64,000 nt of DNA, from positions 682,001-746,000 of the forward strand of contig OZ240208.1 in NCBI GenBank assembly GCA_965197455.1, read 5' to 3'. Shown here one piece after another: positions 8,060 to 16,743 of the stretch. The notes under the pieces are model-generated. The model had not been told where the DNA came from. It saw only the letters and a program-made list of their open reading frames with translations, and ran no database searches. The position numbers were made by a program, and so were the translations under genes. Source of the DNA: JAGWBD01 sp965197455 (GTDB lineage: Bacteria; Chloroflexota; Anaerolineae; Aggregatilineales; Phototrophicaceae). How positions within the stretch are numbered: the stretch's first letter is position 1; each line of letters starts with the position of its first letter.

Positions 8060-9661
8060 TTAGCGATGCACAGTGAGCAATACATTGCGCTCAGGCGCGA
8101 AAACTTCGCTGGTCATGCCGTCCGGCCAGTGAATCTCCAGGCGCTCGAGCGTGGCCCCGGACGGGAAGCCAAAGTGCACGCGCGCCGGGTCACCGGAGAG
8201 GTAGCCGCTGGCCGCCTTGATCTCACGTGATAATTGCCCGGCGGAGCTGTGCAGCACCAGGCGCGCCCCGATACCGTTGCGGTTCAGGCTTCCGTCGTCG
8301 AGCAAGGCCACCTGCAGGCTGTCTCCACCACACAGGCGGTTCTCGAACAGCAGGGCCGGGTTGCGCAGATTGTTGACAACCATGTCAAGGTCGCCGTCAT
8401 TGTCGAGGTCGGCCATGCTCAGACCGCGGCCGCTGGCGCTGGCCTGCAGCCCCCAGGCCGGCATGGGATTGAAGGCGCCACTGCCATCATTGCGAAAGGC
8501 CTGGTTCTCTTCCACCAGTTCGCCGGCGGGCAGGTGGCCAAATATCGTGCTTTCGATCATGCCATTGACCACATACAGGTCCAGATAGCCGTCCTGATCC
8601 AGGTCACCGAACTTGCCGGACCAGCTCCAGCCGGTAGCGTCAATACCGGCATGTGCCGCGAAATCCATGTCGCCGCCCTGCAGTACGTTGGCCATGACCT
8701 GTGGGTCGCCCTCTTCATGCGGCATGTCCATCATGGAGCTCATCACCGGCTCCCAGGCGGCCATGGTTGCCTCGTCCGCGGCGTAGGGCTTCATGTCGGT
8801 GGAAAATAACTCGACCTGGCTGTCATTGTTCAGGTCGGCGCTGTCAAAGCTCATCGTGCTGTGGCTCATGATGTTGAAGGGCCACATGCTCTGCCAGCCA
8901 TCTTCCGTTCGTGTCCAGGCGTAGTCCGGCACGGCGAAGTCGTTGCCGACCAGGATTTCCGGCGAGCCATCGCCGTCGATGTCGCTGAGTAGCAGGGCCA
9001 GCGCCTGGGCTTCGTCCGCCAGTCGTTCAGCGTAAAACGTGGCGTTTGCGTTCTCGAAGGCGTAGACACCGGCTATATGGCTGTCGAGAAACTCGACCCC
9101 CAGCAGAGTGAGCAGCTCTGCGTCGTAGGTGCCACCAACCAGGTCGAGATCACCGTCCTGGTCCGTGTCCGCCCAGCTGATAGAGTAGAGCGGTTGTGAG
9201 ATACCAGGAAGCAGCACCTGTTCAAACTGGCGGCCGCCCAGGTTTCGCCAGAGGTTGGGGGCGCTGGCCACGCGGGAGAAAACGATGTCCTGCCAGCCAT
9301 CGGCATCCAGGTCAATAATGGTAACTGCGCGTGTGTTGCCATCTCCAAACGTCGCCTGTACAAACTCCAGCCCGCCACTGTTCCACAGGATGGTGTTGGC
9401 GCCGGCGTGATTGGCCAGCACGATGTCCAGCAGGCCGTCATTGTCGAGATCGTTGATGCCTGCACCGCTGCCGTTGGCCTCGAACATGCGCACTTCAGCG
9501 CCGCCCGGAACAGTGGTCGTGTGAGGCAGGATATGGGTGACGAAACTGCCCTCACAGGCAACCGGGATGGCGAAAGGCGTGCCGGTGACTATCGTCTCGA
9601 CCGCCATGGTCGGTGCAGCTACAGTTAGCAGTAAGAGGAGCGCAAGCAAAATGACTTTCAT
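8060..9661 (-). CDS. Secreted FG-GAP/VCBS-repeat protein with C-terminal ASPIC/UnbV domain
   Basis: Exported protein of 533 residues that starts at the ATG at 9661 (AGGACAGG upstream) with a signal peptide (MKVILLALLLLLTVAAPTMA). It contains seven calcium-loop repeats of the type DLDNDGLLDIV, DLDADGWQDIV, DTDQDGDLDLV, DIDGDGSPEIL, DLNNDSQVELF, DLDQDGYLDLY and DLDNDGDLDMV, the number expected for a seven-bladed integrin-like propeller. The last 100 or so residues form an ASPIC/UnbV domain (NRNGIGARLVLHSSAGQ ... LERLEIHWPDG). Such CRTAC1-like proteins are extracellular, and their ligands are generally unknown. Here it is the first gene of a LIV-type importer operon, which suggests (inference) a role in capturing or sensing the transported compound. 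Confidence 0.9.
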   Translation of the reverse strand: MKVILLALLLLLTVAAPTMAVETIVTGTPFAIPVACEGSFVTHILPHTTTVPGGAEVRMFEANGSGAGINDLDNDGLLDIVLANHAGANTILWNSGGLEFVQATFGDGNTRAVTIIDLDADGWQDIVFSRVASAPNLWRNLGGRQFEQVLLPGISQPLYSISWADTDQDGDLDLVGGTYDAELLTLLGVEFLDSHIAGVYAFENANATFYAERLADEAQALALLLSDIDGDGSPEILVGNDFAVPDYAWTRTEDGWQSMWPFNIMSHSTMSFDSADLNNDSQVELFSTDMKPYAADEATMAAWEPVMSSMMDMPHEEGDPQVMANVLQGGDMDFAAHAGIDATGWSWSGKFGDLDQDGYLDLYVVNGMIESTIFGHLPAGELVEENQAFRNDGSGAFNPMPAWGLQASASGRGLSMADLDNDGDLDMVVNNLRNPALLFENRLCGGDSLQVALLDDGSLNRNGIGARLVLHSSAGQLSREIKAASGYLSGDPARVHFGFPSGATLERLEIHWPDGMTSEVFAPERNVLLTVHR

Positions 9662-9718
9662 GTCACACCTGTCCTTCACGCGGAATCATCGAAGCGACGC
9701 TGCAGGGAAGATACCATA

Positions 9719-9749
9719 TTCCCGGGCGCGCGCCATCCGCGCCCGGGAA
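9719..9749 (-). terminator. Strong GC-rich hairpin, probable tail-less terminator of the sugar-transporter operon
   Basis: A perfect 12-bp stem (TTCCCGGGCGCG / CGCGCCCGGGAA) with a 7-nt loop lies 55 bp downstream of the last gene of the CUT1 operon and upstream of the LIV operon. No T-run follows on the minus strand. Position and strength fit an I-shaped terminator that separates two transcription units, but termination is inferred. Confidence 0.55.
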
Positions 9750-9803
9750 GCGCCAGCAGCAAACTGTGAACCGGATTAATGAAGGTGATGTGTCAGGCTC
9801 TGC

Positions 9804-10685
9804 CTAGCGTCCGCCCATGCCGGTGATGGTGATCCCGCGGATGAACCATTTTTGTGCCATCATGTAAACGACCAGGATAGGTAACATGGCCGTTACGGCG
9901 CCTGCCATCAGCAGCTCCCAGCGAGTGTTGAATTGCCCCTGGAATTTGGACAGTCCGACCGGGATGGTGCGCATCTCATCGCTGTAGGTGATGACCAGTG
10001 GCCAGAGAAACTCGTTCCATGTGCCCAGAAATACGAAGATGGCCACGGCGGCCAGCGTGGTCTTGCTCATGGGCAGGATGATTTGCCACCAGATGCGGAA
10101 GGAGGACGCGCCATCAATGCGGGCGGCGTCGTCCATCTCCAGCGGGATGCCGCGGTAGTGCTGGCGCAGCAAAAAAGTGCTGAAGGCCGAAAAGGCCGGT
10201 GGAATGATCAACGCCTGGTAACTGTCATACCAGCCCAGTATGCGGACGATAATGAAGTTGGGGATGAGCAACACCGGGAAGGGGATCATCAACGTGGCCA
10301 GCCAGATCATGAAAAGTTTGTCGCGGCCACGAAAGCGCAGACGCGCGAAAGCGAAGGCTGAGAGCGAGGATGTGGTCAGTTGCAGCAGCACGACGCTGAT
10401 GGCAATCATGAAGCTGTTTAAATAGTAGCGGTCGAAGGGCACTGCCGTCAGAGCATTGGGGTAATTGTCCCAGGCGAAAATCTGCGGGATCCAGGTGGGT
10501 GGATAGGTAAAGATTTCCGGCGGGTATTTCAGCGAAGTGCTGACCATCCAGAAGAAGGGCAACAACATGACAGTGCTGCCGGCAATGAGCAAGACGTGCA
10601 AGACAACATGGGGCCAGTTGACTGGAGCCCGAACTGCGCGCGGGATGTCGGCACCGGCTGTAGTCCGCCCGGTCGTCGTGGACAT
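9804..10685 (-). CDS. CUT1 sugar ABC transporter permease (MalG/UgpE-like)
   Basis: Inner-membrane permease, 293 residues, with six predicted transmembrane segments. The ATG at 10685 was chosen over an upstream TTG because GGGGAGCCTGAC precedes it. The start region holds a short basic tail, then the MalG hallmarks WMVSTSLKYPPEI, LTTSSLSAFAFARLRFRGRD and the EAA loop EMDDAARIDGASSFRIWWQIILP, which docks on the ATPase. It starts 14 bp after the MalF-like gene and is the last gene of the operon. The transported sugar or polyol is not identifiable from the permease. Confidence 0.93.
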   Translation of the reverse strand: MSTTTGRTTAGADIPRAVRAPVNWPHVVLHVLLIAGSTVMLLPFFWMVSTSLKYPPEIFTYPPTWIPQIFAWDNYPNALTAVPFDRYYLNSFMIAISVVLLQLTTSSLSAFAFARLRFRGRDKLFMIWLATLMIPFPVLLIPNFIIVRILGWYDSYQALIIPPAFSAFSTFLLRQHYRGIPLEMDDAARIDGASSFRIWWQIILPMSKTTLAAVAIFVFLGTWNEFLWPLVITYSDEMRTIPVGLSKFQGQFNTRWELLMAGAVTAMLPILVVYMMAQKWFIRGITITGMGGR

Positions 10686-10699
10686 GTCAGGCTCCCCTG

Positions 10700-11656
10700 T
10701 CAAACTTCATAGTGAACCCAGCGGCGCTGCAGGCGCAACTGAACGACGGTGAACACAAAGATGATGGCGAACAGGACCCAGGCAATGGCAGTGGCCTTGC
10801 CCATGCGCAAGAATTCGAAGGCGTTTTGCCAGATGTAGTAAACGATAGTAAGGGTTGATTGGGGCGGTTCACCGCCACCAAGTACGAAAGGTTCGGCGAA
10901 GAGTTGAAAGGCACCAATCATCTGAATGACGAGCAGGAAGAAGGTCGTCGCACTGACCATGGGAATGGTTACATAGCGAAAGCGTTGCCAGTTGCTGGCG
11001 CCATCGACGCGGGCTGCGTCATAAAGCGCCTCGGGAACTCCCTGCAGGCTGGCGAGGTAGATGACCATTGTGAAGCCGACGTTTTTCCACAGGGTCAGCA
11101 GGACGACGGCCGGCTTGGCCCATATAGGGCTGTTCAACCAGTCCGGTGGCTGGATCGGCAATCTGTAGCGCTCGGCAATATCCCAGATCACAGAACTAAT
11201 GAGGCCGAAATCACGGTTGAGTAGCCACTGGAAGACGAGCGCTGCAGCGACGATGTTGGTCACGACCGGCATGAAATAAATCAGGCGATAAAATTGCATG
11301 CCGCGTATACGCTGATTAAGCGCGACGGCCAGCGTCAGCCCGATGGTCAGCTGCAGCGGTACGAGGGCCACCATGTAAAAGAGGGTGTTGCCCAACACAC
11401 GGCCGAAAATACGGTCGCGAGTGAACAGTTCGATGTAATTTGAAATGCCGTTGAACTGGGGTGGACTGAGCAGATCCCATCTGGTGAAGCTGATGCCCAT
11501 GGACATGACGATGGGTATGAGCACGAATATGACGAAGCCGGTAAGACCGGGAATCAGGAAGATCCAGGCTTCGCTTTGCTGCTGTGGATTCCAGCGCCCG
11601 ATCCCGGCTCTTAGCCGAAACGACTCCAGGGCGCTTGAGCTGACTCTTGTGTCCAT
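10700..11656 (-). CDS. CUT1 sugar ABC transporter permease (MalF/UgpA-like)
   Basis: Membrane partner of the MalG-like protein, 318 residues. The sequence shows an N-terminal membrane segment (AWIFLIPGLTGFVIFVLIPIVMS), the typical motif SFTRWDLLSPPQFNGISNY and the EAA loop VPEALYDAARVDGASNWQRFRYVTIPM near the C-terminal third. It lies 70 bp downstream of the binding-protein gene, and the gap contains a 13-bp-stem hairpin. The 3' end is 14 bp from the next permease start, so the two permeases are one translational block. Confidence 0.93.
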   Translation of the reverse strand: MDTRVSSSALESFRLRAGIGRWNPQQQSEAWIFLIPGLTGFVIFVLIPIVMSMGISFTRWDLLSPPQFNGISNYIELFTRDRIFGRVLGNTLFYMVALVPLQLTIGLTLAVALNQRIRGMQFYRLIYFMPVVTNIVAAALVFQWLLNRDFGLISSVIWDIAERYRLPIQPPDWLNSPIWAKPAVVLLTLWKNVGFTMVIYLASLQGVPEALYDAARVDGASNWQRFRYVTIPMVSATTFFLLVIQMIGAFQLFAEPFVLGGGEPPQSTLTIVYYIWQNAFEFLRMGKATAIAWVLFAIIFVFTVVQLRLQRRWVHYEV

Positions 11657-11670
11657 CGCGGCTACTCCGT

Positions 11671-11705
11671 CATCAGGTCAGGGCGACGTGCACCCTGACC
11701 TGATG
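11671..11705 (-). other. Intercistronic hairpin between sugar-binding protein and permease genes
   Basis: A perfect 13-bp inverted repeat (CATCAGGTCAGGG / CCCTGACCTGATG) with a 9-nt loop lies immediately after the binding-protein stop (11727) and before the MalF-like start (11656). No T-run follows on the minus strand. It has the same placement as the hairpin before livH and probably raises the binding-protein:permease ratio; this role is inferred. Confidence 0.75.
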
Positions 11706-11726
11706 TTCAGTTTTGCTGTGTGGGCC

Positions 11727-13034
11727 TTAGCCCATCTCGGCGAGGAAGGCGTTCACATCATCGCAGACGCCAGGCAGCACCTCTGCCGGCGCAGCCTCGC
11801 CGGCCCAGATTTGGTCCATAACCGGGCGAATGAAATTGCCGTTGATCTCGCCCCACTCCGGAATGTAGACGATGCGCCCGATCTTGGCGCCACGGCCTTC
11901 GATGATGAAGGCCATGCGGTTGGCGGGCGGATCTGCCGGGTTCTCCTCGGAGCCGAGGAAGGCTTCAGACAAGGCGGTGGACTCGAGCGCAGGCAGGATC
12001 TCGCCCGAGGCGGTGTAGATGCCCTGGCCACCGTCAGTGCTCTGCAGCCAGCTCAGGAAGGTCCAGGCGGATTCCTTGTCGTCGCTCAGGGCGCTCATGG
12101 TCCAGGCGGCGCCACCGGCGGCGGCCGCGCGCTGTCCATCCGCAGGGATGGGCACCGGGGCCACGTCGTAGTTCATTTCGGCGGCGTTGAAGGCCGAGAC
12201 ACGGCTGGCGTTCTGGATAATCATGGCGACCTGGCCACTCTGGAAGACGGCGGCGTCACCACCGGCCTGTCCCAGGTTGGCACTGCGCATGGCATAGTTG
12301 TTGTCCATCAGGCCGACGAAGAACTCAACCGCCTCGATGGATTCGGGCGTATCCAGACGGCACTCCGTCGGGTTGCGCACGTCATCCAGAAAGCCACCGA
12401 AGTTTTGCAGCACGAAGAGCGAGTACTTGCCGCCTTCCATGCCCAACGCGTAACGTGCAACGCGGCCGGTGCTCTCAACGACCGTCAGCTGCTCGGCAGC
12501 GGCAGTCAAGTCGTCCCAGGTCCAGTCATCGGTAGGGTATGCAACCCCGACCTCATCGAAGATGTCCTTGTTGTAGTAAAGCACCTCGAGGCCGATGTCA
12601 CGCGGGAAACCCCAAATTCTGCGGGTGCCGTCCTCGTCGTAAGTCGTGCCATACTCCAGCAGGCCGGGCCAGAAGTCGGAGATATCGTAGTTGTTGGCCT
12701 CGATATAGGGCGTAAGCTCTTCAAGTACGCCCCGGGCTGCGTAACGGATGGGCGGCGAGAGGAAGAGCACATCGGGGATGAGCTCACCGTCACCGGCAGC
12801 CCACAGCGTATCCAGCGTAGTAAAGTAGTCAGACCAGGGCTGATGCCAGATCTCGATATGGATGTCGGGGTTGGCCTCCATGAAGGCGTCGGCGACCATG
12901 GTGTGGGTGGCAGCTTCTTCAGGGCTGCCCCAGAATCCCCAGGTGACGGTAGGCATGTCCTGGGCCACAGCGAGGCTGCTGAATAGAGCGAGCAGCACAA
13001 CAACAATCAACACACGAATCGCTTTATGTTGCAC
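11727..13034 (-). CDS. CUT1-type extracellular sugar-binding protein (family 1)
   Basis: Secreted solute-binding protein, 435 residues. A GTG at 13034 follows an ideal AGGAGG with five-base spacing. The product has a signal peptide (KAIRVLIVVVLLALFSSLAVAQ) and the family 1 features TVTWGFWGSPEEAATHTMVADAFMEANPDIHIEI, the hinge region YNKDIFDEVGV and the C-terminal segment ESAWTFLSWLQSTDGGQGIY. No lipobox Cys is present. It is followed by a strong hairpin and then two permease genes; the ATPase gene lies two genes upstream. A good promoter and a palindromic operator-like site directly precede it. Its ligand is unknown; the glycosidase next door suggests an oligosaccharide or glycoside. Confidence 0.93.
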   Translation of the reverse strand: MQHKAIRVLIVVVLLALFSSLAVAQDMPTVTWGFWGSPEEAATHTMVADAFMEANPDIHIEIWHQPWSDYFTTLDTLWAAGDGELIPDVLFLSPPIRYAARGVLEELTPYIEANNYDISDFWPGLLEYGTTYDEDGTRRIWGFPRDIGLEVLYYNKDIFDEVGVAYPTDDWTWDDLTAAAEQLTVVESTGRVARYALGMEGGKYSLFVLQNFGGFLDDVRNPTECRLDTPESIEAVEFFVGLMDNNYAMRSANLGQAGGDAAVFQSGQVAMIIQNASRVSAFNAAEMNYDVAPVPIPADGQRAAAAGGAAWTMSALSDDKESAWTFLSWLQSTDGGQGIYTASGEILPALESTALSEAFLGSEENPADPPANRMAFIIEGRGAKIGRIVYIPEWGEINGNFIRPVMDQIWAGEAAPAEVLPGVCDDVNAFLAEMG

Positions 13035-13045
13035 GGTAACCTCCT

Positions 13046-13060
13046 GTTATCGCGGATAAC
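13046..13060. promoter_or_regulatory. Candidate operator in the sugar-binding-protein leader
   Basis: GTTATC-GCG-GATAAC is a perfect 6-bp inverted repeat with a 3-bp centre, placed between the -10 box (13076-13081) and the ribosome binding site of the GTG at 13034. Eleven bases of it (TTATCCGCGAT on the minus strand) recur at 60213-60223 in the larA/GH4 divergent promoter. A LacI- or ROK-type repressor site would fit; no such regulator gene lies in the window. Confidence 0.5.
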
Positions 13061-13075
13061 TACAACGACACATAA

Positions 13076-13103
13076 ATTGTAACAAACATCCCGTTTTTCG
13101 CAA
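13076..13103 (-). promoter_or_regulatory. Promoter of the sugar-binding-protein/permease genes
   Basis: On the minus strand TTGCGA (13098-13103) and TACAAT (13076-13081) are separated by 16 bp, a good sigma-70-like pair. The -10 box is 42 bp upstream of the GTG start at 13034. It lies in the 78-bp gap after the glycosidase gene, so the binding protein and permeases can be expressed separately from the ATPase and glycosidase. Confidence 0.6.
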
Positions 13104-13112
13104 ACGCCTCCT

Positions 13113-14456
13113 TCAGACTACAGACTCTACCGGCCCGCCGCCCGGCCTCAGGTCAAAGTCATTGTTTTCGGCGGCGACGGCGGCTGCAGGCTTGACACGC
13201 CGCAGCTCACTGAAAAGCGGTGTTGCGCCTGTCTGCACACAATGATCCGCGTAGAGAAACATGGAAGCGGACCAGGCCTGATCATCAAAGCCCATCGGGT
13301 GGCCGCTCTCCCCGTGCAACCACTCGTTGAAGCCCCAGCTGCCCCGGTCGGCGCTTTGATACAACGCTTCCGCCAGCGCATGCAGCAGACGCGTGGCCTC
13401 ATCCTGCCAGCCATGGCTGACGAGCGCAGCGACATGGAAGCCGCCGACCATGGGCCAGATGCCGCCATTGTGATACTGGTGCGGCAGGTTCAGATTACGG
13501 CTGCGGTAGTAATCGCGCCAGTCCTGTTCACCGGGGTAGACAGGCGGATATATCGCCTTTGTCGGGTAAGGTTCGGCGATGCCAACCTGATACATATAGC
13601 GCAGGATGTGTTCGCTGCGATGGCCGTCGGCTACACCGGTCAGGATGGCCATGCAGTTGCCCAGACTGTCGCACCACACGCCGTATTCGCGAAAGGCGAC
13701 CCAGGGCAGGTAATAGGGCCTGCTGGAGATGGTGCCGATGTTGTGATACAGCATAAACCATTCCAGGCGGATGCTCTTGAGGCGTTCCAGATGCTCGGCG
13801 AAGTGCTCGGCCACCCAGCAACGATCTATCCACAACAATAAATTGAGGCGTTCATGGATGTCAGCCGAGCCTACAGTCGGCACCCGAACTGGCGCATCGA
13901 CAATGGAGCGCATCTGTTCCCAACCCAGCACGGCCGCGTAATAAAGCACGTTGTCATACAGCGTGTTGTAGCGAATGGAAATGAGGTCCATCCAGTTGCC
14001 GGCCTCGGGAACTTCCAGCAGACCGCATTCGTTCATGTCCTGATATTCGAGCCAGAGCAGCGCGCGGTCGATTTCCTGCCAGTGCTCCTTCAGGAAGGAA
14101 ACATCCTCGCTGATGAGGAAGTGCAGCCAGTGGCCGAGGATGAACCACAGGTTCGCGTCGAGCGCGCCGGCATTTTCCGTGCTGATGTAACCGTTGTCAG
14201 GGTTAACGTTAAGCGGGATTAATCCCAGATGTGACTGAAACTGGCCAAGAACTTCCAGGCTGGCGCGCGCTGCCGCCCGCAGCTGCGCATCTCTACTGAC
14301 CAGTGCGCCCAGAGAGGTGATGATGCTGTCACGGGCCCAGACCTGCGGGTAACCGGCAGCGGCGCCGGAAGCGCGGAATCCCTGGCTGGTTACACAGCGG
14401 CCAACCAAGGCCAGCGCCTGCTCACGTGCCTGCTGAAGCAGAGGGTTTTCAATCAT
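13113..14456 (-). CDS. Cytoplasmic (alpha/alpha)6-barrel glycosidase, debranching-enzyme/neutral-invertase-like
   Basis: Protein of 447 residues without a signal peptide or membrane segment. The ATG at 14456 begins MIENPLLQQAREQAL; an upstream TTG is less likely. Visible motifs are GYPQVWARDSIITSLGA (about residue 40), NWMDLISIRYNTLYDNVLYY, GGIWPMVGGFHVAALVS and GFNEWLHGESGHPMGFDDQAWSA. Regular aromatic and Trp-rich helices of this kind are found in six-hairpin glycosidases such as amylo-alpha-1,6-glucosidase and GH100 invertases. It would hydrolyse the imported oligosaccharide inside the cell. The family call is moderate and the substrate unknown. It lies between the transporter ATPase and binding-protein genes in the same direction. 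Confidence 0.65.
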   Translation of the reverse strand: MIENPLLQQAREQALALVGRCVTSQGFRASGAAAGYPQVWARDSIITSLGALVSRDAQLRAAARASLEVLGQFQSHLGLIPLNVNPDNGYISTENAGALDANLWFILGHWLHFLISEDVSFLKEHWQEIDRALLWLEYQDMNECGLLEVPEAGNWMDLISIRYNTLYDNVLYYAAVLGWEQMRSIVDAPVRVPTVGSADIHERLNLLLWIDRCWVAEHFAEHLERLKSIRLEWFMLYHNIGTISSRPYYLPWVAFREYGVWCDSLGNCMAILTGVADGHRSEHILRYMYQVGIAEPYPTKAIYPPVYPGEQDWRDYYRSRNLNLPHQYHNGGIWPMVGGFHVAALVSHGWQDEATRLLHALAEALYQSADRGSWGFNEWLHGESGHPMGFDDQAWSASMFLYADHCVQTGATPLFSELRRVKPAAAVAAENNDFDLRPGGGPVESVV

Positions 14457-14530
14457 TACTGTGCCCAATGACCACAACTACACACAAGTATTCTATCGCA
14501 TCTGTACAAAAAACCTAAAATTGCCAGCAA

Positions 14531-15589
14531 TTACCCAACCAGCTCACCTTCATGTGTGAAAGTTGTGGCTTCCATGCGCAGACGAGTGTGCCGGTTGAAC
14601 CAGGTGAGCGCTGTTAAAGGCACTCTGAAATCCACGAGTGTCTCTTCTGTCAGATCGCTGCTGTCGCCGGCATGCAGGGTCGCCGATACGTCAACCTCAC
14701 CGCGCAGGTCTGGCACCCTGCCATAGACCCGGAGATGATCACCCAGATACTCCACACGCCGGATGCGCACGGCAAAGTTGAGCGCTCGCGCCGGAGCCGG
14801 GCCGTTCGCAATTGTCGGGGCCAGGTCCTCCGGGCGAAAACCGATGATACAGTTGTCCTTTTCAACCAGGTTCATGGGCGGCGAGCCCAGAAAGGTGGCT
14901 ACGAAGGTGTCGGCCGGTCGCCGATAGAGTTCCTGCGCAGTGCCAATCTGGCGAATGCGACCTTCAGACATGACCGCGATGCGGTCGCCCAGACTTAGCG
15001 CATCCTGCTGGTCGTGGGTGACGAGCAGGGTCGTAACGCCGAGCCGGCGCTGATAGCGTCTTAACTCCGCGCGGGCGACCCGGCGCAGACTCGCGTCCAG
15101 GCTGGAGAGTGGTTCATCGAAGAGAAAGACACGTGGCTGGCGCACAATGGCGCGCGCCAGCGCCACACGCTGACGTTCGCCACCTGAAAGTTGCGCCGGA
15201 TAGCGCTCAAGACGGTTATGGATTTCGAGCTGGCGGGCGGCCTGTTCAACCCGGCTGCGAATCTCGTCACGGGGCAGGCGCTCGTTCTGCAGCGGAAAGG
15301 CGATGTTGTTGCGCACATTCATGTGCGGATACAGGGCGTAGCTCTGAAACACCATGGCAACGCCGCGTTTGTCCGGCGCCACACCGTTGACCGCTTCGTC
15401 ACCGATCTGTACCTGCCCGGCGTCGGGAACGTCCAGGCCGGCGATCAAACGCAGCAGCGTGGTCTTGCCACAGCCGGAAGGCCCCACGATCACGAGCAGC
15501 TCACCATCCCGTACCCGGAGCTGAATCTCGTCGAGGGCACAAACCTCGCCAAAGTATTTACCCAGCCCGACAGCCTCTACCCGTGCCAT
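14531..15589 (-). CDS. CUT1 sugar ABC transporter ATPase (MalK/UgpC-like)
   Basis: Cytoplasmic ATPase of 352 residues. The ATG at 15589 follows GCGGAGGTCGGCA. Motifs: Walker A GPSGCGKTT, Q-loop VFQSYALYPHMNVRNNIAFPL, signature LSGGERQRVALARAI, Walker B VFLFDEPLSSLDASLR and switch His in LLVTHDQQDALSLGDRIAVM. The last 110 or so residues are a TOBE-type regulatory domain (IGFRPEDL...). It is the promoter-proximal gene of the minus-strand block and probably serves the two CUT1 permeases five kilobases downstream. MalK-like ATPases are sometimes shared by several sugar importers. Confidence 0.93.
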   Translation of the reverse strand: MARVEAVGLGKYFGEVCALDEIQLRVRDGELLVIVGPSGCGKTTLLRLIAGLDVPDAGQVQIGDEAVNGVAPDKRGVAMVFQSYALYPHMNVRNNIAFPLQNERLPRDEIRSRVEQAARQLEIHNRLERYPAQLSGGERQRVALARAIVRQPRVFLFDEPLSSLDASLRRVARAELRRYQRRLGVTTLLVTHDQQDALSLGDRIAVMSEGRIRQIGTAQELYRRPADTFVATFLGSPPMNLVEKDNCIIGFRPEDLAPTIANGPAPARALNFAVRIRRVEYLGDHLRVYGRVPDLRGEVDVSATLHAGDSSDLTEETLVDFRVPLTALTWFNRHTRLRMEATTFTHEGELVG

Positions 15590-15666
15590 TGCCGACCTCC
15601 GCATCAATCACATCGCCCGTATGTCGTCCCCGCAGCACAGGCAATGAGTTGGCAGTAATTGAAGTG

Positions 15667-15695
15667 AGTATGCTACATTGCGGCGAGTCTGTCCA
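15667..15695 (-). promoter_or_regulatory. Probable promoter of the MalK-like ATPase/glycosidase genes
   Basis: On the minus strand TGGACA (15690-15695) and CATACT (15667-15672) are spaced by 17 bp, 78 bp upstream of the ATG at 15589. The -35 matches five of six consensus bases and the -10 four of six. It lies in the 219-bp divergent gap (15590-15808), the longest gap in the window. No RNA gene or further ORF is evident there. Confidence 0.45.
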
Positions 15696-15808
15696 CGCAG
15701 GGCGTCGGCACAAGAATATTCATGTGTGGCAGGCTCTGGTCTGGCCTGCGCTGCTGATTGTGGAAGCGTAACTCTATGTGTTCTGAGGACGAAAAAGGGG
15801 GTCAACCC

Positions 15809-16723
15809 ATGCAGCTAGCGCCTTTCAATCAGCCTGGCGAGTTCTACCGGGGCAACCTGCACGCGCACTCCACCATCTCTGATGGCAGGCTGGCGCCGGC
15901 AGAAGTGTGTCGTCGCTATCGGGATGCGGGCTACGATTTCCTGGCGCTGACCGATCACTTCAGGCAGCGTTTTGACTGGCCGGTGGCGGACACACGCGAA
16001 TTCCGTAGCAAGGACTTCACCACCCTAATTGGCGCGGAACTGCATGGCGGGCGCAGCGAACTCGGCAACCTGTGGCACATTCTTGCGCTGGGCCTGCCGT
16101 TCGACTTCGCGCCGGTGGCCAGCGACGAGAGCGGGCCGCAACTGGCACAACGCGCTCTGGCTGCCGGCGCCTGGGTCGCCGCGGCGCATCCCACCTGGTA
16201 TGGCCTGAGTGAGGCAGACATTCTGTCACTGGGACCCATCCATGCCATCGAGGTCTACAATGGCAGTGCTGAAAATGGCAATGACCGCGCCGACAGTTGG
16301 AACATCGCTGATCTGCTCTATGCGCGGGGACATCGCTACAGCGTATGCGCGAACGATGACACACACTTCAAGCCAGAGCGTCCCGACTTCTGCATGGGCT
16401 GGGTACAGGTAAAGAGTCCATCGCTGGAGCCAGATGCGCTGCTCGATGCGCTAAAGTGTGGCAACTACTACGCCAGTAGCGGGCCTTCTATCCACGATGT
16501 GCAGTTGTTGGACGGAGACCGGGTGCTCGTGCGTTGCTCCGCGGCGGAGCGCATTTTCATCACGGGTTCGTTTGCAGCGGCTGCCAGCCGTGGCGGCAAG
16601 GATCTTTGTGAAGCGGAGCTAAGCCTCGCTCAATTCCGCGAAAATGACATCTCACACTTTCGTGTGGTGGTGCGTGACGCGGCCGGACGCAGGGCCTGGA
16701 CCAGCCCCTACTGGCTGGAGTAA
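15809..16723 (+). CDS. PHP-domain metal-dependent phosphoesterase
   Basis: Cytoplasmic PHP-fold hydrolase of 304 residues. The ATG at 15809 follows AAAAAGGGGGT, which decides the start over an upstream in-frame ATG. Metal-binding motifs are all present: NLHAHSTISDG (HxH), ALTDHF, the GAELHGG glutamate/histidine pair, AAHPTW and NDDTHF (DxH). The C-terminal 80 or so residues look like the beta-rich tail found in many stand-alone PHP proteins. Substrates of this group include phosphoesters of nucleosides or histidinol; here it is unknown. It is 20 bp upstream of the creatininase-family gene, so the two probably form an operon. Confidence 0.85.
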   Translation: MQLAPFNQPGEFYRGNLHAHSTISDGRLAPAEVCRRYRDAGYDFLALTDHFRQRFDWPVADTREFRSKDFTTLIGAELHGGRSELGNLWHILALGLPFDFAPVASDESGPQLAQRALAAGAWVAAAHPTWYGLSEADILSLGPIHAIEVYNGSAENGNDRADSWNIADLLYARGHRYSVCANDDTHFKPERPDFCMGWVQVKSPSLEPDALLDALKCGNYYASSGPSIHDVQLLDGDRVLVRCSAAERIFITGSFAAAASRGGKDLCEAELSLAQFRENDISHFRVVVRDAAGRRAWTSPYWLE

Positions 16724-16743
16724 CTACACAACCTGGGGGCGCC

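Noticed and set aside
11445..12986. Long plus-strand open frame opposite the sugar-binding-protein gene
   Set aside because: It lies antisense to a clear binding protein with signal peptide, promoter and ribosome binding site. The translation has no recognisable domain; open antisense frames are common in GC-rich coding DNA.
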